A DNA stretch of 64,000 nucleotides, taken from assembly GCA_026400835.1 (NCBI GenBank), contig JAPLOA010000044.1:1-64000 (forward strand), read 5' to 3'. The translations under genes and the position numbers were made by a program. Below the pieces are notes generated by a model. The model was not told the DNA's origin. It saw only the letters and a list, made by a program, of their open reading frames with translations, and did not search any database. The stretch is from Planctomycetales bacterium (GTDB taxonomy: Bacteria; Planctomycetota; Planctomycetia; Planctomycetales; Planctomycetaceae). This document shows, one piece after another, positions 54,966 to 64,000 of this stretch; position 1 is the first letter of the stretch; each line of letters starts with the position of its first letter.

Positions 54966-56275
54966 TGCAAATGCTGAAAGCCATTTCAACGACGAAAGAC
55001 ACTGAGCATCGCTCGGGTGTAACTTTGACCGAAGTTCTGATGTCATTGATGATAATGGCCATCGGTGTTACGTCGGTGATGACACTCTTCCCTATTGCGA
55101 CTCTGCGGTCTGCTCAGGCGACTCGTCTGACGAATTCGGCACTGTTGAAGTATAATGTTGAAGCCTTGCTGGATGCTCGGCCGGAATTGATTTTCAACCC
55201 CGATGGGGATGGCGACTTGGTGGAGCATTTTCGAGGGGCCGCTCGTAACTACATTGTGGATCCGCTGGGGTATTTCTCGAGCCTTGAGTATGCAGGCGGT
55301 GGTGCCGCCGGTACGGCAATAGCCAATACTTTCGGAAATGACGGGACAGGACCGCACGCCAATGGGCTGCCCAGATTTGATGGGGGTAATCTGTTTCGAT
55401 ATTCATTGGACCCGACGACGCTGACGAATGATCAACTTCGCGCTCTGCGATTACTTGGAGCGAGAGACAGCCAACTGGGTGACACCTGGGATACTCAGTT
55501 TGATTTTTTCATTGAAGACGCAACAACCGATCTGATTCGAGACGCGAACAACGAAGTTGTCGCAATTCGAATCCCGGCGGATGTCATTCCCGACCCCGAT
55601 GCTCTTTTGCTTGTTCAAACGTCCGCGACTGAGATTCCATCGACGGTAACAATGGTCGACCCTGAAGTCCATCGGATAACACTGTTCTCAGCAGATGGTC
55701 AGTTGAGTCAAAGCTATCCACTGCTCGTGGTAAATGCATCGCGTGAAGCCACATGGTCCGAATCGATTGTAGGCACCGATGTAAATCGCGATGGTCATAT
55801 CGAAAATCGGCCTATTCCTCGCGAGTTCCAGGGGACTATTGGTCGCGTCCTCATTCAATCGAAGCGTGCGTCGGACTTCACCTGGATGCTATCCGTACGG
55901 CGTGCTGCAGACGGGCAAGCCAGAAATGTGGATGTCGTTGTGCGATTTGGAGAAAGGCTGAAGCTCGCGGATGAGTTCCTTTATCCGTACGTGGCTGTGG
56001 ATCCAACGCCAGGCGTACTTCGGAATGTGGCGGGAACTTCCGTCGCTGTCGTCCAACTACCTGCCGGTCTTGAGCCAGCCCTCAAGCGTGGCGGTTACAT
56101 GTTCGACGTCGCCAATGCTCTCTGGTATCGGATTCGAGAGTTTGAGGTGGACGAAGGGGCAGGAATTTTTTCTGTGATGCTGGAGAAGCCGGCCAGCAAA
56201 GCCTTCACTGGCGGTGCGATCTTTCTGCCGGGCATCATTGACGTATATCCGATGGGTTCACGAAACCTGCCATAA
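54965..56275 (+). CDS. prepilin-like protein 4 (PilV/GspI-like)
   Basis: A 436-residue prepilin-like protein with RSGVTLTEVLMSLMIMAIGV as signal and helix. Val replaces the usual Phe after the cleavage Gly, and the VLMSLMIMAIG pattern with no charge fits PilV/GspI. NPDGDGDLVEHF and GTDVNRDGHIENRP resemble calcium-binding loops. GGAGG lies 6 nt before ATG 54965; a GTG 3 bases earlier adds one residue. It is 38 bp before the next gene. Confidence 0.86.
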   Translation: MQMLKAISTTKDTEHRSGVTLTEVLMSLMIMAIGVTSVMTLFPIATLRSAQATRLTNSALLKYNVEALLDARPELIFNPDGDGDLVEHFRGAARNYIVDPLGYFSSLEYAGGGAAGTAIANTFGNDGTGPHANGLPRFDGGNLFRYSLDPTTLTNDQLRALRLLGARDSQLGDTWDTQFDFFIEDATTDLIRDANNEVVAIRIPADVIPDPDALLLVQTSATEIPSTVTMVDPEVHRITLFSADGQLSQSYPLLVVNASREATWSESIVGTDVNRDGHIENRPIPREFQGTIGRVLIQSKRASDFTWMLSVRRAADGQARNVDVVVRFGERLKLADEFLYPYVAVDPTPGVLRNVAGTSVAVVQLPAGLEPALKRGGYMFDVANALWYRIREFEVDEGAGIFSVMLEKPASKAFTGGAIFLPGIIDVYPMGSRNLP

Positions 56276-56312
56276 CCAATCTACAGCCTGTGGTGGCCTG
56301 TTTAGGTGAATT

Positions 56313-58328
56313 ATGAATCGTCCTTCTGCACTTTATGAGACTCACAGAGATACACGGGCTGGCTTTACGCTCGTCGAAATGCTTGTCTCTGTGACGCTTG
56401 TATTACTGATGATGACGATGTTTGCTCAGATTTTTTCTGTGGCGACATCGAGTGTCAGCAAACAGCGAGTCATCTCGGAAAACGACCAGAAGGCTCGTTC
56501 AATTTCGACGGTGATTCGTGGCGACGTGGCTAAACGCACGTTTACTTATCCGTTCCCATTTTATCCTGGAGAAGACTCAGCCACTTCACCAACCCCGTTT
56601 GGCAGCCGAGCAGGGTATATCTACCTGAACACAAACGATCCGGCCAGCTTTGCAGATGACTTCCTGCAGTTCACCGTAGATTCACGTTTACTTACGCAGA
56701 ACAAAGATGCGACGGAGTACTACGGGAAAGCGGCCTCCCTCGCTGACTTTAACGATACGGGCGGAAACCGTGCCAGTCTGCCCTCCAGTCCGAATCAACC
56801 GGACGTCGACGGCGGTAGTTTGTCACCAGACTATTCGTCCAGTTCGCCCGCGGCACAGGTGGCTTACTTTATTCGAAACGGAAATCTCTATCGTCGCGTC
56901 GTGCTTATTCGCAATCCGATCGACATTGCCGGAAAGGAACTGGACAGTCAGCCGACCAGTTTGCTTGGCAACGATTTCTTTGCAGGCGATGCCACGAATC
57001 GATTGTTCGAGGTGTTTGGTCCCAATCCATACCCGACAAATGGCGCGTATGGCACCAATCGTTACAACGACTTTGAACTGTTCTTTGATTTTTCTGCAAC
57101 GGCTGCCACGGCGACCGGCCCCGCAAAGTTTCTGGGCATGAAAGCACTGAGCAATGAACTGGCTTCTGCCGGAGCAGCCAACGAGGCGTTCGGGAATCCA
57201 CGTTTCCGTTATGGGTTTAATCAGTTTACAGGTCAATCGCGTGAATACACGAGGCGTGGAGACCCGACCGTCATGGCGGATCTGTCCAGCCGCGGATTCA
57301 TCGGCCGATTCACGCTTGCTGAAACGTCAACGCCCGCCTTCAACTGGCCACAGCGGCCCAGCACTGTCGAACTGTTGTCGACCCAACAATGGACTAACGC
57401 CGATTCGGCAACCCTGCTTGGTAATGGCAATCCATATGACGTGAATGGGTGCCCGCTCTCACTGAATCTTGAAACCGGAATGATCGAGCAGTTTAACGGC
57501 AAAGACGATACTACTGAAACAACGGTTGATGGACGCGGAGGCCCGCGTCAGATGGAGGACCTTCTTCTCGCCAACGTTCAGGAAATGCGTCTAGAAGTCT
57601 GGGATAATCGAGCTTCACGCTTTGTCGTTCCGGGCTACGGATCAGTCAGCGATCCCGACAGCTTTGTGGGCGACTATCACATTCGTCGCAACCTGCAACA
57701 TGATGCGGGGAATGGCCGATTCATATATGGCCCTTTAGCGCCCTATTTGATTGCTGGCACTTTACGAGATTCAGACCGTCAGCCGCACGTCTTTGATACA
57801 TGGCATCCGCGGGTGGACGTGGACTTTTCCGGCGATGGTATCGGCGTTGTTGGGTTGCACGAGGTGCTTCCTCCATACATGCCATACCGCTTTTATCCTC
57901 CAAGGAGAAATGCTGCTGATGCGACTCAACGTGGACCATCGTCGGCTTTGATGCCTGATGATGCGGCTGTGAATCGAGGATATTGGCTACCTAATACGGG
58001 TTATTCAGTGGGCGACGTTGTGTTCACTCAATGGAAAGATGCGACAGCACTGGGTGGCAATAACGACAATCTGTTTTCCTTTGACGAGGTCGATGAGCCG
58101 AAGTTTCTTATTGCCTACCGCTGCGTAGCCAATGGAACGTCATCGAGCGTAATCACAGGATCTCCCTCGGCTTCCGCGCCCGGACAACGGATTTCGGATG
58201 GCACAACACTTTGGGAGTCATTCGACAATCGCGTTCCACTGACGACGATCCGGATGACCTTGCGTTACATCAATGAGACTAGTGGTGATCCACGGCAATT
58301 GACCCTTGTTTTGCCTGTGGATCCTTGA
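56313..58328 (+). CDS. prepilin-like protein 5 (PilW/GspJ-like, oversized)
   Basis: A 671-residue protein with class III signal RAGFTLVEMLVSVTLVLLMM, then VATSSVSKQRVISENDQKAR, in line with GspJ/PilW, which have an extended alpha-beta body. It is about three times the usual GspJ length. The body includes MEDLLLANVQEMRLEVWDN, which recalls the GspJ strand around the late conserved region, and a Pro-rich interior. It precedes the giant GspK-like gene by 144 bp. AGGTGA lies close to the start. Confidence 0.86.
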   Translation: MNRPSALYETHRDTRAGFTLVEMLVSVTLVLLMMTMFAQIFSVATSSVSKQRVISENDQKARSISTVIRGDVAKRTFTYPFPFYPGEDSATSPTPFGSRAGYIYLNTNDPASFADDFLQFTVDSRLLTQNKDATEYYGKAASLADFNDTGGNRASLPSSPNQPDVDGGSLSPDYSSSSPAAQVAYFIRNGNLYRRVVLIRNPIDIAGKELDSQPTSLLGNDFFAGDATNRLFEVFGPNPYPTNGAYGTNRYNDFELFFDFSATAATATGPAKFLGMKALSNELASAGAANEAFGNPRFRYGFNQFTGQSREYTRRGDPTVMADLSSRGFIGRFTLAETSTPAFNWPQRPSTVELLSTQQWTNADSATLLGNGNPYDVNGCPLSLNLETGMIEQFNGKDDTTETTVDGRGGPRQMEDLLLANVQEMRLEVWDNRASRFVVPGYGSVSDPDSFVGDYHIRRNLQHDAGNGRFIYGPLAPYLIAGTLRDSDRQPHVFDTWHPRVDVDFSGDGIGVVGLHEVLPPYMPYRFYPPRRNAADATQRGPSSALMPDDAAVNRGYWLPNTGYSVGDVVFTQWKDATALGGNNDNLFSFDEVDEPKFLIAYRCVANGTSSSVITGSPSASAPGQRISDGTTLWESFDNRVPLTTIRMTLRYINETSGDPRQLTLVLPVDP

Positions 58329-58472
58329 TCAGTGTTATGTTCAGGAACAAAAAAACCTTTCTTCATTAGCGGCCAGTGCGGGCTTGTATTGCTGCCGTTG
58401 AAGAGATTCCACTGCGATTCAAGTTCGTGGAATCCGTCAGTTGTCTGGCAATAAAGTTCAGGGAGCCCTGTC

Positions 58473-61400
58473 ATGAAATCCTATCCACACTTCGTAGGTC
58501 ACGTGCTGCGAACCCGTCGTCAAGGGTCCACTCTGGTCATCGTGATCGCTCTGCTTGGTTTGCTCTCCTTTATTGGGATGGTGTTCTTCACGTTCGCTTC
58601 CCAGGAACGTGCCGCGTCCGAGTATTTCTCCGATGCTGCAAAAGCACAAATCCCAAGTGATGACAATATTTTTGATTGGGGATTGCGTCATGTTTTGATT
58701 GGCCCAACCGCGCAGGAACGAAACAGCATCCTTTATAGCCCTACGCAGCGGCACTCGATGGTTAAGGGTGTGTTCGGATCTGATGTTTATGCCCACACTG
58801 GCGCCGGGATAAGCGTCGCGTATAACGCCAGCAACATTCCCATCAGCCAGGACCTGCCTGCCCCGGATGCCAATTCACCAATCATTGATGATGTTGAGCA
58901 CCAGTTAAACATGGTGGATTCTCCACGTGCATGGGGATTGCAGGTCGACCAGCAGGTGGCAAATAACGAACTCGCTCGTCTGTTTCGTTACCGAGGTTAT
59001 GAAAATATCATGCCGGAGCCGGATGTGGACTACACGTCGCCGGACATCAACACGATGTTTGTTGCATACCGCGGCTGGGCCATTCGTGACAATGCAGAAT
59101 TTGATCTGAATGGGAATGGAACATTCGATTCCGCGACGGAAGACCGAAATGGGAACGGAACCGGGTTTGATGTCAACGTCTCTCCACGTTATGAAGCGGT
59201 TCCGGTGACAATCCCGTCCTTCTTTCGTCCGCAATACATGAAGCGATCCGGCGGTCCGAATCGTTTTGGACACTATGTGCCGACCGATCCGGACTGGTTG
59301 ACGACAAATCCAGCAAATACAACTTACGCCGCAAGAAGTTTTCGGCCTCATCCGTCACACAAGACCCGAAACTTTGATACCAATGCGGTTCTGCCGAGAT
59401 ATCTGGATTCTTCAACGGCATCCGCACTTTCTCCACCCTTGCTGAGTGGTGGGTTTCTGTTCGTGCCCACCGATTCTTCACATCCAAACCAGGACCCGTC
59501 GTTGCAGGGCGAATTGGGAATCTTCACAGGGTCACATCCCTCTGTCATTGAGTTGGATGTCGACAACGACCAGTTTGTCGAACCTGATGGTAACACAACG
59601 AATGAAGGCATTTGGCTCGATTTGGATTTCCCCATTCAGGAAATGATCGACAGCAGTGGGAATACCAGAACGTATGTCGTCCTGCACTCATTCACCATCT
59701 ACGACCTTGATTCGTTGATCAATACCAACGTCCATGGCAACCTCGCTGGTTTGGATCGCAGCGGCGTCCTGAATGCCTTAGTCTCATCGGGTGCGTTTGC
59801 GAATCAGATGTTGTCAAAGTCCAATCTTGGCCTTGGACCCAATGAGGTTAATCCCACCTATGCTTTGCGTCGTGATGAACGCGCTGACAATGCAACGCTC
59901 ACCACCGCGACTTATGTAAACTCGATCCCAACAGGTTCCGGAGCGGCTCGAGATCAATTCATCGCTCATTTTGGGCGTGCCCCCGAGAATGCCATTGAGC
60001 AAGCCAACATGGAGCTCTTCTGGCTCCTGACTGGGCGAGCAAAGTTTGACGGCACAACAATTGAAGATGTTTACCCTGGTCGATGGGGTGATGTTCGCAG
60101 TTTGTATTCAGCGGTATCGTCAGGCGCCAAAAGTGTTTCTCGTTACCCTCGTCCCGGGCGTGCGGACAATCAGGACGTTCTTGCAAGTGTCGGAAGCGGA
60201 CCTCGATTCGGCGGCGATTCCGTTTCCAATGGACGTGGTGGGTACGACGACAATCAGGATCGATATGAAGGTGAAGCCGTCACTGTCTTGGGTAAATATC
60301 GCCCGTTCGGTCACCCCATGGATTTTTCTGGTACGGGACAGTATTCGACCGATTCAGTGAGTGGCTATGGTGGAGCACGGGGATTGACCGCAGCAAATGG
60401 TGGTGGTAATCCATTGCTTCCGGATTTGATCATGACGAACCCTTTGAACCCCGCGTCATGGCTCCGCTATACCGGCTACTCAATGACACGTGAGGTGGCC
60501 CCTGTTACCGGTACTACAGATCCATTCAGAGCCTACAGTCGCTATATCTTTGGTACGAACAATGTTTTCGATGGTGCGGCAGAGCAATTGATGCGTAGTC
60601 CGCTCTTTGATCCGTTATTTGAAGACCCGCTAGAGCAAATCTTCGACCCCAACTTCGCGCAGCGTCCCCAGGATAACGCTTTTGGCCCGCAGGATGCGCT
60701 GGTGTTACAAATGACTCCTGCAGATATCTCGGCCTCTGTTGAGAAACCAAGCGGTCGGTTACCGGAACTGGCTCCGTTTGCTCTGGATTCGAGCAATCGA
60801 AATCGCGAGATGCTAACGACTTACAGTAACTCATATCGATATGTACCTTTCCTGCATCCTTTTGGCAGCGATGGCCGCCCTGGATTGCGGAATATCGACG
60901 ATGATGGTGATGGAATCACCGATGAAGCAGATGAAGTTTTGGTTAACGCCGACGTGACAGATCTCACGCCGCGTTGGTGGGAATTTACGGCAGACGCTGA
61001 TGGTGCCGACAGACTTGACGCGGGCGGAAGTGCAGGCACAGACGGATTTCCAGACGGTGATGGGAGCATGGAGTTTCCCCCAAAGTTTGGTAATACACTT
61101 TTAATGGGCAAGCCCTATGGACCAAATGATCCATTCCGTCCACAGGTCCGTCGCATCCTCACAGTCGAAGCTGGCGAACGTCAGGGCTTAGTTGGTCAAT
61201 TGCCACTAAGCATCAATCACTTGCTGGATGTCGATCGCAGCCCACAGACTCCCACCGAAGGGACGAAAGAATTCTTGTACTTCATGCAACGATCGGGGAT
61301 AAAGTTCAGATCACTTACTGAGCATCCAAGTGCTCACGTCGATGCTGATGGAAATGCGGCATTGGATATGGTCAGCGCGGACCTGCCGCAGTATGAACCG

Positions 61401-64000
61401 GCTACAGATCCAACGGACCGGTTGCCGACATATCCGCCGCAGACAATTGCTGCGCGTGAGTTCTGGGCACGTCGCGATCGTCAGCAGATGGCACGCGATG
61501 TTTACGTGCTGCTTTACACACTCGGAGGTGCGAGGAAAAGCACAGTAAACAACATCTCAGATTACCGGCGGGCGAATGATCCAAATCTGGCTGAAGATGC
61601 GGCGCCAGTGGCTCCGGATGCCCCTAATGATTCAGCGTACTTCACAACAGCACAGCCGCTGTACACACATCGACAACTAAGACGCATGGCTCAGTTCGCT
61701 GTCAATGTTGTGGATGCGATGGATACTGACAATATTGTCACCAAGTTCGAGTACGACAAGAACCTTGGTCCGAATCCGGCTGGCACAACCGGAGGATGGG
61801 AACTGGACGACAATCCTTACACATCCAGCGACGACGTAGATACGGCTGTGGGACCGGATGCGACAGAGAACATGCTGTATCGGGAAGATACAAATGGTCG
61901 AGGCGTAGTTTACGGTGTCGAGGCCCAACAACTAGCACTTAGTGAAGTCCTTGCCATACGATCGGAAGCCGTAACACCGGGTGGAGATAGCCCAGCGACT
62001 CCTTACACCGATGATCAGGCACGGGATTTCCTGTTTGTTGAACTACAAAACATGCTCCCTATGGAGTTGGACCTCGCCACTCCTCGCTCCGGAAGCAGTA
62101 ATCCTGAACGGGGAGTGTGGCGCATTGTGCGAAATAACCGTCCTGCGATCGATCATAATCTTTCGGACCCAAATGATCCTGCAATCGTGATTGCGGAACA
62201 TACGGACAATGTCGTCGATGGTGGGGGGCGTTTCAGTATCTCCTTGGCGAGCGATACAGCGTTGACGTCGAGTGCATTTTTCGTTGATCTGGGTGACATA
62301 GCGGCCAATATGTTTGATGGCGTCTTTGAGCTGATTGCCCCCGATGCGACGGGGATTGTTGATTCGTCGTCAGCAAACGCGACAGAACCGCTGACGGATA
62401 TTGATGTGCGGCACACAAACCACGTCGGCCGTTTTGCTGAATTCAATAGCCCATTTCTTGCCGACCCTGCAACAGTCCCCAACTATCAAGGAAACGATAC
62501 ATTCGATGATGTAAGTACTGAATTCACTAACGAAAACGTACCTGGATTTGACCTTGTGCTGCAGCGTCGCCTGAACCCGGACTTACCGTCGCTGGGCCTA
62601 GTAGAGAATCCGTGGATCGAAGTGGACCGAAGGAAGGTTACGTTCCGTCGTTTTTCGCTCTCCAACATGGGTGGCCCGGTTGAAGTCTTTGACCCAAACA
62701 CCGCGGGCATGCCCCCTGTACCCACCGGGCAAATTCTTGGCCTTGTAAGCAGGGAACGAACCGAGCCGCTGCAAGCAACAACGGTTCCAAGTACTGCAAA
62801 AACGGCGACTCCGCATCGGTTGAACACAATAAAGGGTTCGGAGTTGTCAGTGAAAGACGACATACTTGGCGTCAACTCCGGTAGGATCACGGACCGACTG
62901 CTGCATGTTTCAGCAACTAATGCAGCGTTGCCTTTTAATGTTTGGCAACCTCATTTCGATCGAGATTATGCGTCATCGACTGACCTCTTGAATCTTCCTG
63001 TATTTGGGCCACAGACCCTGACACAACAAATGCAGATCAGTCGACTGGCGCCATATCAACAGATACTTGGTGATCCAGCCAATGCAATTCGATTGTCCAC
63101 TGCGGCAGGCCTGTTTCTTATGCCGGACTTTCCGGATGTCGTCGGAAATGACCTGCTGAATCAAGCGCGAGACAACCGCTGGTATCGCATACTGCAGTTC
63201 GTCGAAGTTCCATCACGTGTGCATCGAATGCTGGGTAACTATCTGACGCTCAATCGCTTACCGGGCAAAATCAATCTCAACATGATTCGACATCGTGAAG
63301 TTTATGCCGGATTGATTGACTCTCCGTTTCTGATGGACGTACCTAACACCTTCGATACGACACCGTTTTATACGGGACCACCGGGTGGAAATCCGGCGAA
63401 TCAGTTCGAAGACGGTCCATTTACACATCCCGTCGGAAACGTTGGTGGCACGGATCGATGGAGAGAATTCCTGGAAGAACGAGATGGTTTGATTCAGAGC
63501 CATGATCCGACCGGATTGTCTCCAGGTGCCGCCCGGTTCAATATCCCCGGCCTGCCGAATTCAAATCCGTTTCGAACACTGGCTTCACGAGATGAATTCA
63601 ATCTGAATCCACTTCAGTCCACTATCCTTAGAACTCTGCGACAGGATCGGGGCGATACCGGAACTGGACCTCCGTCGTTTGAGCTGACAAATCGTAATTG
63701 GCTCGAAGTCGGAACTGCTTCCGAGCACGACGCCCCGGATATTCGTACGTCTGGACAACAGAAGTATCAGTTGCTGGGTAAGATTCAAAACAACTCGACC
63801 ACGATAAGCAATACCTTTATCGTGTTTGGTACTGCGGGCTTCTTCGAAGCTTTTGAACATACGACTGGTGCAAACGCTGGTCTGGTTCAGGTTGGCGGTC
63901 CACTGGATATGGATGGTGACTCTCAAACGACTGACGATAGAAAACGGGCCGCATTCCTGATCGATCGTACTGAGGCATTGAATGCATATGATCCTGGCAC
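58473..64000 (+). CDS. giant GspK/PilX-like minor pseudopilin, partial at right edge
   Basis: A frame open from ATG 58473 to the end of the window, at least 1842 residues with no stop. GGGAG lies 7-8 nt before the start. After a basic leader, Gly18 is followed by STLVIVIALLGLLSFIGMVFF. Position 5 after the cleavage Gly is not Glu, which is characteristic of GspK and PilX tip pseudopilins. The rest is exported and beta-rich, with calcium-like loops at 211-223 (DLNGNGTFDSATE) and 809-821 (DDDGDGITDEADE). GspK is normally about 320 residues. It is in the last position of the prepilin run, where GspK/PilX genes usually lie. Confidence 0.85.
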   Translation, partial: MKSYPHFVGHVLRTRRQGSTLVIVIALLGLLSFIGMVFFTFASQERAASEYFSDAAKAQIPSDDNIFDWGLRHVLIGPTAQERNSILYSPTQRHSMVKGVFGSDVYAHTGAGISVAYNASNIPISQDLPAPDANSPIIDDVEHQLNMVDSPRAWGLQVDQQVANNELARLFRYRGYENIMPEPDVDYTSPDINTMFVAYRGWAIRDNAEFDLNGNGTFDSATEDRNGNGTGFDVNVSPRYEAVPVTIPSFFRPQYMKRSGGPNRFGHYVPTDPDWLTTNPANTTYAARSFRPHPSHKTRNFDTNAVLPRYLDSSTASALSPPLLSGGFLFVPTDSSHPNQDPSLQGELGIFTGSHPSVIELDVDNDQFVEPDGNTTNEGIWLDLDFPIQEMIDSSGNTRTYVVLHSFTIYDLDSLINTNVHGNLAGLDRSGVLNALVSSGAFANQMLSKSNLGLGPNEVNPTYALRRDERADNATLTTATYVNSIPTGSGAARDQFIAHFGRAPENAIEQANMELFWLLTGRAKFDGTTIEDVYPGRWGDVRSLYSAVSSGAKSVSRYPRPGRADNQDVLASVGSGPRFGGDSVSNGRGGYDDNQDRYEGEAVTVLGKYRPFGHPMDFSGTGQYSTDSVSGYGGARGLTAANGGGNPLLPDLIMTNPLNPASWLRYTGYSMTREVAPVTGTTDPFRAYSRYIFGTNNVFDGAAEQLMRSPLFDPLFEDPLEQIFDPNFAQRPQDNAFGPQDALVLQMTPADISASVEKPSGRLPELAPFALDSSNRNREMLTTYSNSYRYVPFLHPFGSDGRPGLRNIDDDGDGITDEADEVLVNADVTDLTPRWWEFTADADGADRLDAGGSAGTDGFPDGDGSMEFPPKFGNTLLMGKPYGPNDPFRPQVRRILTVEAGERQGLVGQLPLSINHLLDVDRSPQTPTEGTKEFLYFMQRSGIKFRSLTEHPSAHVDADGNAALDMVSADLPQYEPATDPTDRLPTYPPQTIAAREFWARRDRQQMARDVYVLLYTLGGARKSTVNNISDYRRANDPNLAEDAAPVAPDAPNDSAYFTTAQPLYTHRQLRRMAQFAVNVVDAMDTDNIVTKFEYDKNLGPNPAGTTGGWELDDNPYTSSDDVDTAVGPDATENMLYREDTNGRGVVYGVEAQQLALSEVLAIRSEAVTPGGDSPATPYTDDQARDFLFVELQNMLPMELDLATPRSGSSNPERGVWRIVRNNRPAIDHNLSDPNDPAIVIAEHTDNVVDGGGRFSISLASDTALTSSAFFVDLGDIAANMFDGVFELIAPDATGIVDSSSANATEPLTDIDVRHTNHVGRFAEFNSPFLADPATVPNYQGNDTFDDVSTEFTNENVPGFDLVLQRRLNPDLPSLGLVENPWIEVDRRKVTFRRFSLSNMGGPVEVFDPNTAGMPPVPTGQILGLVSRERTEPLQATTVPSTAKTATPHRLNTIKGSELSVKDDILGVNSGRITDRLLHVSATNAALPFNVWQPHFDRDYASSTDLLNLPVFGPQTLTQQMQISRLAPYQQILGDPANAIRLSTAAGLFLMPDFPDVVGNDLLNQARDNRWYRILQFVEVPSRVHRMLGNYLTLNRLPGKINLNMIRHREVYAGLIDSPFLMDVPNTFDTTPFYTGPPGGNPANQFEDGPFTHPVGNVGGTDRWREFLEERDGLIQSHDPTGLSPGAARFNIPGLPNSNPFRTLASRDEFNLNPLQSTILRTLRQDRGDTGTGPPSFELTNRNWLEVGTASEHDAPDIRTSGQQKYQLLGKIQNNSTTISNTFIVFGTAGFFEAFEHTTGANAGLVQVGGPLDMDGDSQTTDDRKRAAFLIDRTEALNAYDPG

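Overview
The window reads as the chromosome of a planctomycete, most likely a marine or freshwater Planctomycetaceae-type bacterium. This is judged from gene families, not from a database search. The pointers are a Tat-exported Gfo/Idh/MocA oxidoreductase next to a Cys-type sulfatase, a REP-associated (Y1-type) transposase of planctomycete type, a WXG100-like small protein, a PilM with a long Gly/Met-rich tail, a GH38-like protein with an unusual active site, and many large intergenic hairpin repeats. No tRNA, rRNA, CRISPR array or phage was seen. Coding density is high and genes sit on both strands.

Layout. 1-135: the 5' end of a REP-associated transposase, cut by the window edge. 543-5184: a Lon-like ATP-dependent protease, two universal-stress-type proteins and an unrecognised protein. 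5797-10103: a three-gene MacAB-like export system (ATPase, double-FtsX permease, membrane fusion protein). 10324-10875: a small heat shock protein with a clear sigma-54 (-24/-12) promoter. 11777-13158: gatC without gatA or gatB, then a WXG100-like protein and a helical partner, with a REPIN-like palindrome between them. 13223-15497 (minus strand): rpe, a phosphoglycerate-mutase-like protein lacking catalytic His, and accD, ending in a strong terminator. 15817-21317: alpha/beta hydrolase, M24 peptidase, Gfo/Idh/MocA oxidoreductase, sulfatase. 21534-22016: a STAS-domain protein.

22634-29217 is an iron-sulfur assembly locus: a SufR-like repressor, an isolated NuoB subunit, SufC, SufB, a toxin-antitoxin pair, SufD, a Rieske ferredoxin and a SufT-like DUF59 protein. 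SufS and SufE/SufU are absent. 29434-32280 is a GH38-like protein on the minus strand.

32801 to the right edge is mostly a type IV pilus / type II secretion-like machine. It starts with PilM fused to a membrane and Gly/Met-rich region and two more membrane proteins with the same composition (PilN/O/P position). After four unrelated or uncharacterised genes come PilB, PilT, a second PilB, PilC, and then six prepilin-like genes in a tight run. The prepilins are far longer than usual, carry acidic Ca-binding-like loops, and end in a GspK/PilX-like protein of at least 1842 residues that runs off the window. No secretin or prepilin peptidase lies in the window. The most unusual features here are this giant pseudopilin array, the toxin-antitoxin insertion in the suf genes, two apparent pseudoenzymes, and several families of intergenic hairpin repeats.
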